From Pseudomonadota bacterium (GTDB lineage Bacteria > Pseudomonadota > Alphaproteobacteria > SMXQ01), in the NCBI GenBank assembly GCA_022566265.1, contig JADFJG010000024.1, positions 1-37,234 on the forward strand: a stretch of 37,234 nt of DNA, given 5' to 3'. Numbering within the stretch: position 1 is the first letter of the stretch; each line of letters begins with the position of its first letter. Below are positions 7,524 to 15,118 of the stretch, in pieces. The notes under the pieces were generated by a model. That model was not told the origin of the DNA. It was given only the letters and a program-made list of their open reading frames with translations, and did no database searches. A program made the position numbers and the translations under genes.

Positions 7524-8228
7524 GTGGGCGCGATCGATAAGCAGACATTGCTGACCACGCACTATCTCTTCCGCGACCTCGATCCGGCGGTCGTCGAGCG
7601 CATCGCCGCGCTTGGCGTGACCCGCGGGCTCGATGCCGGCGAGGTCCTGTTCCAGAAGGGCGACTCGGGCGATGCCCTCTACGGTGTGCTGTCCGGCAGG
7701 ATCCGGATCAGTACCAATACCCCTGGCGGCAAGGAGCTCATTTTTGCCATCATGGATCCGGGGGAGGTGTTTGGAGAGATCGCCTTGCTAGACGGCAAGG
7801 CGCGCACGGCCGACGCCTCGGCCATAGGGCCAAGCAAGTTGTTCATGATCCACCGGCGCGACTTCCTCGTTTTTCTCGAACGGGAGCCCCGGCTCGCCAT
7901 CCACCTGTTGCAGTTGGTCTGCGGGCGTCTGCGCCAAACCGACGAATTGGTCGAGGATGCCGCTTTCCTGGCGCTTCCGGCGCGGTTGGCAAAGCGCCTT
8001 TTGAGCTTGGCCGAGTGTCACGGCGAACCCGATTCGCGAGGCGTCCGGGTCGAACTGCGAATTTCCCAAAACGAACTGGGGCAATTAACCGGGACGTCGC
8101 GGGAGAGCATCAACAAGCACCTGAGGCGCTGGCGCAAGAAGGGTTGGGTCGCGCTCGGCCGTAACCGTGTCATGATACGGAACTGCGAGGCGTTACAAGA
8201 GCTTGTCGATACAGAACTCGAGGGGTAA
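7524..8228 (+). CDS. Crp/Fnr-family transcriptional regulator
   Basis: 234-residue regulator with an N-terminal cyclic-nucleotide-binding beta-roll (about 15-125) and a C-terminal winged helix (about 150-225). The phosphate-binding cassette FGEIALLDGKART (83-95) keeps the Gly-Glu and Arg-Thr pairs that hold cAMP in Crp. The recognition helix TSRESINKHL (191-200) has Arg-Glu-x-x-x-Lys, like the Arg-Glu-x-x-x-Arg of Crp rather than the Glu-x-x-Ser-Arg of Fnr. No N-terminal cysteine cluster for an iron-sulfur centre. The start is a GTG; no strong ribosome-binding site. Three TGTGA-type palindromes lie within 2 kb on the divergent side, so I infer that it controls those genes, probably in response to cAMP. 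Confidence 0.92.
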   Translation: MGAIDKQTLLTTHYLFRDLDPAVVERIAALGVTRGLDAGEVLFQKGDSGDALYGVLSGRIRISTNTPGGKELIFAIMDPGEVFGEIALLDGKARTADASAIGPSKLFMIHRRDFLVFLEREPRLAIHLLQLVCGRLRQTDELVEDAAFLALPARLAKRLLSLAECHGEPDSRGVRVELRISQNELGQLTGTSRESINKHLRRWRKKGWVALGRNRVMIRNCEALQELVDTELEG

Positions 8229-8314
8229 TACGCCCTGTTTCAGCTTGGTGACGGCGGTTCTTTCCGCTGATGGGTGGCGTCCGGCCTCGACATTTCCCGT
8301 GTTGTTCTCCATCC

Positions 8315-8368
8315 CGCCAAGCGGTATGACGTTCCGAGGGATGGTGTAAGCGGGCATGAGAACGGCAT
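8315..8368. repeat. 54-bp dispersed repeat, copy 2
   Basis: Matches 2749-2802 in 49 of 54 positions. This copy overlaps the mlaE start codon (ATG at 8356), so part of the repeat has become the leader and first codons of that gene. Confidence 0.65.
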
Positions 8369-9489
8369 CGGGGTGGTTCAAGACCGAGCGGGAGGGCGAA
8401 CGCCTGCGCGTCATTGCCGGCGGCAGTTGGGAAACCGGCGCGCTGGCGGAACTGGATGGCGGCCTCAGGCGGCTCGCCGGGGAGCCGGTGCGAATCGCCG
8501 CCATCGACCTCAGCGCGGTGGACAGCATGGACACCGCCGGCGCCTGGGTGCTTTACCGCACCCGCAGGGACTTGCGGGCGCGGGGCGTCGCCGCCGAGTT
8601 CGAGGGCGTCGACCGGTCCTTTGCCGACCTCCTGGCGCGGGTCGAGGAGGGCGATGTGGAACAGACGCTGGTTCGCGACCGGCTCCATCCCGTCATCGCC
8701 CTGATCGCCCATATCGGCGAGGTTTCCCTGGCGGCCTTCCATGAATGCGCCTCTCTGCTGTCGTTTCTGGGCGTTACCGTCATCACCCTTGGCCGGTCGA
8801 TCGTCAGGCCCAGGCGCATCCGGTTCACCTCGCTGGTCAGCCATATCGAGCAGGTCGGCTTGACCGCCATACCCATCGTCGGCCTGCTGTCGTTCCTGAT
8901 AGGGGTGGTGATCGCCTACCAAGGGGCGGAGCAGTTGCGCCAGTTCGGCGCCCAGGTCTTCACCGTCAACCTGCTGGGCAATTCGATGCTCCGGGAGATG
9001 GCGATCCTGATGACCGCGATCGTCGTCGCCGGACGGTCGGGCAGCGCCTTCACCGCCCAGATCGGGACCATGCAGGTCAACGAGGAAGTCGACGCCATGC
9101 GGACCATGGGGCTGGATCCGATCGAGGTGCTGGTCCTGCCCCGGGTCTTGGCGCTGGTCATCGCGCTGCCGTTGCTGACGGTATTGGCCGACCTGACGGG
9201 CCTTGCCGGCGGCGCGCTGGCGACCGTCCTCGTCGTCGATATTTCGTTGGCCCAGTTCATGGAGCGCCTCAATAACGCCGTGCCGCTGGCGGCCTTCTGG
9301 GTCGGTATCGTCAAGGCGCCGGTATTCGGCTTCCTGATAGCGATGGTGGGCTGCCGCGAGGGACTGATGGTTGTCGGCAGCGCCGAGAGCGTCGGCCGCC
9401 ACACCACGAAGTCGGTCGTCCTCTCCATTTTCCTTGTCATCGTCGCCGACGCCTTGTTCTCGATCTTCTTTCTCTATATCGGCGTTTAG
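8356..9489 (+). CDS. mlaE: MlaE-type lipid ABC transporter permease with N-terminal STAS domain
   Basis: 377-residue inner-membrane permease of the Mla (MCE) system, which moves phospholipids between inner and outer membranes and maintains outer-membrane asymmetry. Residues about 10-110 form a STAS-like domain (IAAIDLSAVDSMDTAGAWVL is the typical strand-loop-helix); residues about 125-377 are the MlaE permease with AGRSGSAFTAQIGTM and EVDAMRTMGLDP. In E. coli the STAS subunit is a separate protein (MlaB), so this is the fused form common in alphaproteobacteria. It is the first gene of a four-gene operon, 2 nt before mlaF. Its start codon lies in a dispersed repeat. Confidence 0.95.
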   Translation: MRTASGWFKTEREGERLRVIAGGSWETGALAELDGGLRRLAGEPVRIAAIDLSAVDSMDTAGAWVLYRTRRDLRARGVAAEFEGVDRSFADLLARVEEGDVEQTLVRDRLHPVIALIAHIGEVSLAAFHECASLLSFLGVTVITLGRSIVRPRRIRFTSLVSHIEQVGLTAIPIVGLLSFLIGVVIAYQGAEQLRQFGAQVFTVNLLGNSMLREMAILMTAIVVAGRSGSAFTAQIGTMQVNEEVDAMRTMGLDPIEVLVLPRVLALVIALPLLTVLADLTGLAGGALATVLVVDISLAQFMERLNNAVPLAAFWVGIVKAPVFGFLIAMVGCREGLMVVGSAESVGRHTTKSVVLSIFLVIVADALFSIFFLYIGV

Positions 9490-9491
9490 AC

Positions 9492-10253
9492 ATGGCCGAA
9501 CCCCCCGTCATCCGCGTCCAGGGTCTGAGCACGAAGTTCGGTTCCCAGGTGATTCACCATGGCCTCGACCTCGAGGTGCGCCGAGGCGAGATATTCTGCG
9601 TCGTCGGCGGCGCCGGCAGCGGCAAGTCGGTGTTGATGCGCACCATCATCGGCCTCATCCGCCCGGCGGCGGGGAAGGTCGAAATCTTCGGCGAGGACAG
9701 GGCGGGCAATGATGATTCCGGCCGGCAACGGCTGGAGATGCGTTGGGGGGTGCTGTTTCAGGACGGCGCCCTGTTCTCCTCCCTCACCGTGGCCGAGAAC
9801 GTCCAGGTGCCGCTCAAGGAGCACACGGATCTGGCGCCCGAGCTGATCCAGGAGATCGTGTCGCTGAAGATCGCCATGGTCGGCTTGCCGCCCGACGCCT
9901 GCACCAAGTACCCGTCGGAGCTTTCCGGCGGCATGCGCAAGCGCGCCGGCCTGGCCCGGGCCTTGGCGCTCGACCCCGAGATCCTCTTCCTCGACGAGCC
10001 GACGGCGGGGCTCGACCCCATCGGCGCGGCGGGTTTCGATTCGCTGATCATGAGCCTCCGCCAGACCCTCGGCCTGACCGTATTCATGGTCACCCATGAT
10101 CTCGACAGCCTCCACGCGATCTCCGACCGCATCGCCGTTTTGGTTGACAAAGCCGTCGTGATCGGGACCATCGACACTCTTTCACGTGAGTCCCATGCCT
10201 GGATCCACGATTACTTCCACGGTCCGCGGGCGCGCGCCGCCGCGCCGAGATAA
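9492..10253 (+). CDS. mlaF: MlaF-type lipid ABC transporter ATPase
   Basis: 253-residue cytoplasmic ATPase that powers the MlaE permease. It has Walker A GGAGSGKS (39-46), Q-loop LFQDGALFSSLTV, signature LSGGMRK (144-150), Walker B LFLDEP (165-170) and the H-loop in MVTHDLDS. GALFSSLTV and GGMRKRAGLARAL are typical of MlaF rather than other ABC ATPases. It sits 2 nt after mlaE and 8 nt before mlaD. Confidence 0.96.
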   Translation: MAEPPVIRVQGLSTKFGSQVIHHGLDLEVRRGEIFCVVGGAGSGKSVLMRTIIGLIRPAAGKVEIFGEDRAGNDDSGRQRLEMRWGVLFQDGALFSSLTVAENVQVPLKEHTDLAPELIQEIVSLKIAMVGLPPDACTKYPSELSGGMRKRAGLARALALDPEILFLDEPTAGLDPIGAAGFDSLIMSLRQTLGLTVFMVTHDLDSLHAISDRIAVLVDKAVVIGTIDTLSRESHAWIHDYFHGPRARAAAPR

Positions 10254-10261
10254 CATCAGCC

Positions 10262-11236
10262 ATGGAAACGCGCGCCAGTTACATCCTCGTCGGCTCCTTC
10301 GTGCTGGCGTTCGTCGCCATCGCTTTCGCCATCGTCACCTGGTTCGCCAAGACCGAATTCGACCGGACGCCGGCCCAGTATCACGTTTATTTCACCGGCT
10401 CGGTGACCGGCCTCGAGATCGGCAGTCCGGTCCGCTACCGCGGCGTCGCGGTGGGCAGCGTGGCGGACATCCGCATAGACCCGAAGAACGTGGAGCGCGT
10501 CCGGGTGACCTTCGAGGTCGCCATCGAAACACCGATCAAGGAGGACACTTTTGCGACACTCGGCCTGCAGGGAATCACCGGCGCCGCCTACGTTCAGCTT
10601 GGCGGCGGCACCCAGGACAGCGCCAACCTGGTGGCCAAGGAGGGCGAGCCCCTGCCGGTGATCGCCGCCAAGGCGTCGGAGATCGAGCGGCTGTTGACCA
10701 AGGCGCCGGAGCTTTTGGAGAAGGCCTTCGTTCTGGTCGAGCGCATGAGCGCTCTGCTCGACGACCGCAACCAGAAGGCGGTCGCCGATACCTTGCGGAA
10801 CTTGCATAAGGTGAGCCAGAACCTGGCGGCAAGCTCGGGCCGCTTCGAGGAGGTTCTGACCGAAGCGGGCGGGGCGGTAAAATCGCTGCGCGTCGCCTCG
10901 GAACGGATCGAGGCGTTGGTAAACTCGGTGCAAGACCGGGTCGGGCCCCTGGCCGATAGTACCCGCGACACCATGGCGGAACTCAAGGGCACCATCGTAG
11001 ACATCCGCGGCACCGCCCAATCCTTCACCGAAGTGGCGAAATTGCTCGATAAAATGATCGCCGAGAACCGCGGGCCGTTGCGCGATTTCTCCCGGCGCGG
11101 GCTCTCCGAACTGTCCCAGTTCATCGCCGAGTCGCGGTTGCTTGTCGCCGATTTGGCGCGGCTGACCGTGCAGATCGAAAGGGACCCCGCCCGCTTCTTC
11201 TTCGGCGACGCCCAGAAGGGGTTCGAGGCCAAATGA
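10262..11236 (+). CDS. mlaD: MlaD-type MCE-domain lipid-binding protein
   Basis: 324-residue MCE protein anchored in the inner membrane by one N-terminal segment (about 8-28). It forms the periplasmic ring through which Mla lipids pass. The MCE domain (about 38-116) has the typical VYFTGSVTGLEIGSPVRYRG and GLQGITGAAYVQL motifs. The C-terminal two thirds are long, mostly helical and likely coiled-coil, longer than E. coli MlaD and as in many alphaproteobacterial MCE proteins. It overlaps the next gene by 4 nt (ATGA). Confidence 0.95.
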   Translation: METRASYILVGSFVLAFVAIAFAIVTWFAKTEFDRTPAQYHVYFTGSVTGLEIGSPVRYRGVAVGSVADIRIDPKNVERVRVTFEVAIETPIKEDTFATLGLQGITGAAYVQLGGGTQDSANLVAKEGEPLPVIAAKASEIERLLTKAPELLEKAFVLVERMSALLDDRNQKAVADTLRNLHKVSQNLAASSGRFEEVLTEAGGAVKSLRVASERIEALVNSVQDRVGPLADSTRDTMAELKGTIVDIRGTAQSFTEVAKLLDKMIAENRGPLRDFSRRGLSELSQFIAESRLLVADLARLTVQIERDPARFFFGDAQKGFEAK

Positions 11237-11883
11237 TGGGACCGGCGATGGGGCCGATCACCGGCCGCGTCATTGGAATTTTCGGCATCTGCTTGTCGTT
11301 GGCGGCGGCGGGTTGTGTGAACTTGGCGCCGGGCGGCAAGGAACCGGCGCGGCTATTCACGCTCAGTCCCAAAAGCACCTTCGCCAAGCAACTCCCCACC
11401 ACCGGCTGGCATCTCAACGTCGATATACCGTCGGCGGGGTCGATGCTCGGTTCCCCGAAAATCGCCCTTAGGAAAAGCGCTTTCGCGCTCGACTATTACG
11501 CCCGGGCGACCTGGATCGACAGGGCGCCGGCGATGGTGCAGACCCTGCTGGTCGAAAGCTTCAGCAACACCGGCAAGATCGTTTCCGTGACCGGCCAGGC
11601 GTTGGCTCCCCGCGCCGATTACGCCCTGGTGACGGAGTTGCGCGAGTTCCAGGCTGAATATGACGGTGACGGGCCGCCGGCGGTGCGTGTACGGATCAAC
11701 GCCAAGCTGGTCCAATTGCCGCGGCGAACGATGGTTGCCGCGACATCGGCCGAGTACGTCGAGCGCGCCAAGGGCACCGATCTCGATTCGATCATCAACG
11801 CCTTCGACGAGGCGCTGGGCCGGGTGATGCGGCGGATCGTCGAATGGACGCTGACGGCGCTGCCCGCCGAGCCCAAGAAGTGA
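11233..11883 (+). CDS. ABC-type transport auxiliary lipoprotein (PqiC/MlaD-associated)
   Basis: 216-residue predicted outer-membrane lipoprotein. The signal sequence ends in a lipobox (SLAAAGC, Cys28). The mature part resembles the PqiC/ABC-transport auxiliary family, with ARLFTLSPKS, GWHLNVDIPSA, YYARATWIDRAP and a C-terminal INAFDEALGRVMRRIVEWTL. Members follow MCE operons and probably link the MCE ring to the outer membrane. It overlaps the end of mlaD by 4 nt and is the last gene of the operon, meeting a convergent gene 12 nt later. Confidence 0.88.
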   Translation: MMGPAMGPITGRVIGIFGICLSLAAAGCVNLAPGGKEPARLFTLSPKSTFAKQLPTTGWHLNVDIPSAGSMLGSPKIALRKSAFALDYYARATWIDRAPAMVQTLLVESFSNTGKIVSVTGQALAPRADYALVTELREFQAEYDGDGPPAVRVRINAKLVQLPRRTMVAATSAEYVERAKGTDLDSIINAFDEALGRVMRRIVEWTLTALPAEPKK

Positions 11884-11895
11884 GGGGGGAGGGTA

Positions 11896-12375
11896 CTAGG
11901 AGTTGACCGGTTCCTTGAGCGGCAGGGCCGGCTGGGGCTCGGCGTAGAACATCGGCTCGGCGCGGTCGAGGCTGCGGTCGAAGGGCTTGCGCATGCGCAC
12001 CTTGGTGCCGCTCCCCTTGGCTTGGCGCATCGCCTTCTGTAGCTCCTTCGCCATCTCCAAATTCCACGGCAGCGCGTAGGATAGCGGCTCCGGGTTATCC
12101 TCGAACTTGAGCCACAGATAGATCGCCTCGTGCTCCCGCATGGTGGCGCCGATCACGGTGGCGTCCGGTACCGTCGCCAGCGCCCATTCGAGGTTGGCCG
12201 GCTTGGGCCTGCCGAGCAGGTTCACCAGGCCGGTATAGGCTGTCGCCATCAACAAGCCGGATAGTGCCAGGGCCGAGAGCTTGAGCCACAGCCCGCGCGG
12301 CGCCCACACCGCGATGCTCGCCAGCGCCGCGGCGATGACGACGGCGGAGGTATAGAGATACATCAGAGTGTCCAT
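11896..12375 (-). CDS. Membrane protein, unknown, in ExbB/TolR-like gene set
   Basis: 159-residue protein with two hydrophobic segments (about 5-25 and 30-50) and a polar C-terminal half facing the periplasm or cytoplasm. It contains PDATVIGATMREHEAIYLWL and LPWNLEMAKELQKAMRQAK. No family recognised. It lies 23 nt downstream of the TolR-like gene on the same strand, so it is probably the last gene of the three-gene unit and works with the channel pair. Confidence 0.75.
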   Translation of the reverse strand: MDTLMYLYTSAVVIAAALASIAVWAPRGLWLKLSALALSGLLMATAYTGLVNLLGRPKPANLEWALATVPDATVIGATMREHEAIYLWLKFEDNPEPLSYALPWNLEMAKELQKAMRQAKGSGTKVRMRKPFDRSLDRAEPMFYAEPQPALPLKEPVNS

Positions 12376-12398
12376 CCGATTGTGCTCCTAGAACCGCT

Positions 12399-13001
12399 CT
12401 AGCGCCGCGCGGCGCGGAGATCTCGCTGCAGCTCGTGGATCGAGCCGGGAACCAGCATGCCGTGCTCGTCGATGGCAAAACGCACCACCGTGATCTCCTG
12501 CCCGACACGGACCAGTTCGACGTTGCCCGTGGCGATCGGCAGCACCGTGGCGTTCCGATTGGCCTTGATGCCGACGGCGACCACCGCCGGTATCGGTAAC
12601 TTACTGATTTTGCTGCGATAAAGGTGCAGATTCACGGTGTATTCGCCGGCCGGGATGCCGCGGCTGTAGGCGACCTCGTAGTTCAGCTTGGTGGCGTCGT
12701 TGGCGTGGCCGAGATCGTCACGCAAAAGGTTGAAGATGCGCCCGCCCTTGTTGGAGTAACCGACCGGCACGTCGCCCGGCGCCTCCACCCACAAATCCAC
12801 GTCGGCATCGATGTCATCCGGCCAGCGCAGCTCGACGATGACGTTTCCGGGCGGCTGGCTCGCCTCGTTGGCGTCCACCGGCGGGTTGACGTGGGGCAAC
12901 AGCAGGATGACTATGGTGATGAAGCCGAGAAGCGCCAGCATGATGACGTCGCGGAAGACCGTGCCGTCATCGTCTTCGTCAATCTGGTCGAGATTCTGCA
13001 T
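12399..13001 (-). CDS. TolR/ExbD-like protein with atypical periplasmic domain
   Basis: 200-residue protein with an acidic N-terminus and one membrane segment (about 20-37, MLALLGFITIVILLLP). An Asp at the membrane edge (FRDVIML, Asp18) is placed as in ExbD/TolR, where it carries protons. The periplasmic part (about 50-160) is not the usual ExbD fold. It reads as a beta-rich domain with VELRWPDDIDADVDLWVEAP, similar in pattern to the DxDLxVxxP region of DUF2135/YfaP-type proteins. That resemblance is from memory. The gene overlaps the end of the ExbB-like gene by 23 nt, so the two are translationally linked. Confidence 0.75.
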   Translation of the reverse strand: MQNLDQIDEDDDGTVFRDVIMLALLGFITIVILLLPHVNPPVDANEASQPPGNVIVELRWPDDIDADVDLWVEAPGDVPVGYSNKGGRIFNLLRDDLGHANDATKLNYEVAYSRGIPAGEYTVNLHLYRSKISKLPIPAVVAVGIKANRNATVLPIATGNVELVRVGQEITVVRFAIDEHGMLVPGSIHELQRDLRAARR

Positions 13002-13770
13002 TGGCCTCTCCGAGGGCGACGAGGCTGGTGGCCAGCTTGACCGCGCCGCCGGCGAGGAAGCGGTAATTCACCATCAGCCACAGATGCAGCACGGCGCCGA
13101 CGAGGGTGGTGTAGAGCGCCACCGACATGCCGCTGATGAGGGCGGTGACCATCGGCGTGATGGCGCGGACGTCGCCGGCCGCCTTGGGATCGACGCCGGA
13201 AAGCGCGATGACGAAACCGAGCACGGTGCCGATGAGTCCAAGCAGCACCAGGGAGGCGGCGACCTGGCGCACGACGGCGATGCGGTTGGCAAGCTTGACG
13301 CGAAGGGCGTCGGCGGTGATCCCGCGGCTGCCCGAACCGCGCCCGCCAACCTCCTTGAGATAGGTCGCCGCCCACGAGGCGGAGCAGCCCTCGGTATTGC
13401 GCACGCAATCCAGCTCCCGGCTGATTTTCCAGATCTTGCCGGTGCAGACCCCGAGACCACCGAGGAAGACACCGAAAATGGCCAGGGACAGCCCGGTGAC
13501 GTCGGCCTCGATGATGACCGTGATCCAGCCTTGGATGTAAACCGCGCCGAGGAGCGCGAAGGTCGCGAGGTTGAACACGACATAACGGAGGAGAAGAAGG
13601 TGCAGATAGCCCTCGTCCAGCCCTTTTTTGGCCGTGGACGGGACGTTCCAGCTCTGGGGGGCGCAGGGCACCACCTTCACGCGCTCCTGGGGCACGCGCT
13701 CCTGGGGCACGCGCTCCTGGGGCGCATATTCTCTCACGAAAGCCCGTGCTTTTTGAACAACCTGGGTCAT
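12979..13770 (-). CDS. MotA/TolQ/ExbB-family proton channel protein
   Basis: 263-residue inner-membrane protein from the ATG at 13770, the start I prefer because GGGA lies upstream of it; ATGs at 13782 and 13839 are alternatives. Three or four membrane segments are visible. The C-terminal pair, with SLVLLGLIGTVLGFVIALSG and ALYTTLVGAVLHLWLMVNYR, has the GLIGTVLG and TLVGA patterns of the TolQ/ExbB/MotA family. The N-terminal cytoplasmic part contains a PQERV x3 tandem repeat (about residues 13-27). With the TolR-like neighbour it should form a proton-driven motor, but no TonB- or Pal-like partner is seen in the window. Confidence 0.82.
   Translation of the reverse strand: MTQVVQKARAFVREYAPQERVPQERVPQERVKVVPCAPQSWNVPSTAKKGLDEGYLHLLLLRYVVFNLATFALLGAVYIQGWITVIIEADVTGLSLAIFGVFLGGLGVCTGKIWKISRELDCVRNTEGCSASWAATYLKEVGGRGSGSRGITADALRVKLANRIAVVRQVAASLVLLGLIGTVLGFVIALSGVDPKAAGDVRAITPMVTALISGMSVALYTTLVGAVLHLWLMVNYRFLAGGAVKLATSLVALGEANAESRPD
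13681..13725. repeat. 15-bp tandem repeat x3
   Basis: Three tandem copies of GCGCTCCTGGGGCAC (the last differs at one base), in frame with the ExbB-like gene, where they encode PQERV three times. Copy number may vary between strains. Confidence 0.9.
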
Positions 13771-14044
13771 TTGCGGTCCCATGGTCCAAATTGTCTCGCT
13801 GCAAAAGCCGTCGCCGAACCTTGAGCGGGGCCTGTGCAACCTAGAGCTTTGACCCTTATGGTTAACAAAAGGTTAGTGTTTGCAGGATGTTACAAAAGAC
13901 GCTGCCGCCGGTGAGGGGTCGCTCGACGGTCAAGAGAGGGCTTCTGGCCGCGGTTCCCAGGGAAATTCGCTTCCCATGACGCCGCTTGAACCCGGCCTCG
14001 AAGATCGCATGGGAAACAGGAAATCGATGGCCCCGGGCGGCCGG

Positions 14045-14983
14045 TCAGGGCGGAGAGTCGGCCTCGGTATCGCCTTGGGTCTCCATCCAGGCGGGTTTGT
14101 GGGGCTTGAGCCGGGCGCCTTCGGCGGTGAAGGCCTGGTCTTGTTTCTCGGCCCTTTCGACCATCTCGAGACGGAGCAGGGCGATTCCCGCCTGGCCGCG
14201 CCCCGAACGCATCTCGCCGGCCTCCTTGGGGCCCAGCATGATCGGTGTGCCGCTTGGCGGCAGCGGCCCTTCGATGGTCACCGGCATCAGGCGCTTGCGC
14301 ACCAACCCACGGTATCTGGTGCGCGCCGTCAATTCCTGGCCGATATAGCATCCCTTGTCCCAGTCGACGCCGTTAAGCTCATCGAAGCCGCTTTCGAGAA
14401 GCAGGGATTTCTCGACCGTCAGGTCCTGGCTGCCGTCGGGCAGGCCGTAACCGAGGCGCGCCTGGTCATAATCCTCATTCGTCGCCGGCGTGAACCCCGC
14501 CGCCCGGAGCCCATCGGCGGCGCCGTCCTTGGGCAGGATCGCCCGTGCCCCGATGCCGGCGAATCTGGGATCGACGAAACAGATGCCGCCGGCGAAAGGC
14601 CCGCCCTGGCCCTCCTGGCCGCGGAGGCTTTCGGAATCATCGGGGCCGTCGCCGAGAAGCGCCACCACCGCGTAGCGGTCCGACGCATCCTCGATCGTGA
14701 CCTTGGCCCTCAGCTTGAAGAAATCGAGGCGGCGCTTCAGATCCCCGAGACGCGCGCCCTCGCAGTCGATCACCAGGGATCCGTCGACCTCGGCGATGAA
14801 GAAATCGTGCAGGAACTTGCCTTGGGCGTTGAGAAGGGCGGCGTAGATCGCGCGGGCGGGGCCGACCTTGTCGATGTCGTTCGAGACCAGGCCCTGGAGA
14901 AACTGGCGCCCATCGGCGCCGCCGACGGCGAGCACGCCGCGACCGTCGAGAAGGACGAAGGATTTTTGACCGAGGGCTATCAT
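14045..14983 (-). CDS. ygfZ: YgfZ/GcvT-like folate-binding protein
   Basis: 312-residue protein of the YgfZ/IBA57 family, which uses folate and supports iron-sulfur cluster assembly and some radical-SAM tRNA modification enzymes. The diagnostic motif KGCYIGQE (210-217) contains the key cysteine, followed by LTARTRYRGLVRKRLMPV. The N-terminal half has the GcvT-like fold with LQGLVSNDI and LNAQGKFLHDFFI. The length fits the family. It is divergent from the glycosyltransferase cluster. The 274-bp gap on its other side (13771-14044) shows no gene or clear signal. Confidence 0.92.
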   Translation of the reverse strand: MIALGQKSFVLLDGRGVLAVGGADGRQFLQGLVSNDIDKVGPARAIYAALLNAQGKFLHDFFIAEVDGSLVIDCEGARLGDLKRRLDFFKLRAKVTIEDASDRYAVVALLGDGPDDSESLRGQEGQGGPFAGGICFVDPRFAGIGARAILPKDGAADGLRAAGFTPATNEDYDQARLGYGLPDGSQDLTVEKSLLLESGFDELNGVDWDKGCYIGQELTARTRYRGLVRKRLMPVTIEGPLPPSGTPIMLGPKEAGEMRSGRGQAGIALLRLEMVERAEKQDQAFTAEGARLKPHKPAWMETQGDTEADSPP

Positions 14984-15118
14984 CTAACCAATCATGAGGT
15001 AGGCCGGGCGCGGCCATTTGGCAAGGCCCGCGTTTGAAGGCGGCCGCCATGGCCGGTCCCCAAACCTCCTTTTTTGGCGTCTTGGCAAGGACTTGGCCCG
15101 GCCGTATAAAGTTGGCCG

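Noticed and set aside
8170-9402. Long minus-strand open frame across the crp-like and mlaE genes
   Set aside because: It is the antisense shadow of mlaE; composition is rich in Gln, Asp, Gly and His with no domain, as expected for antisense of GC-rich genes.
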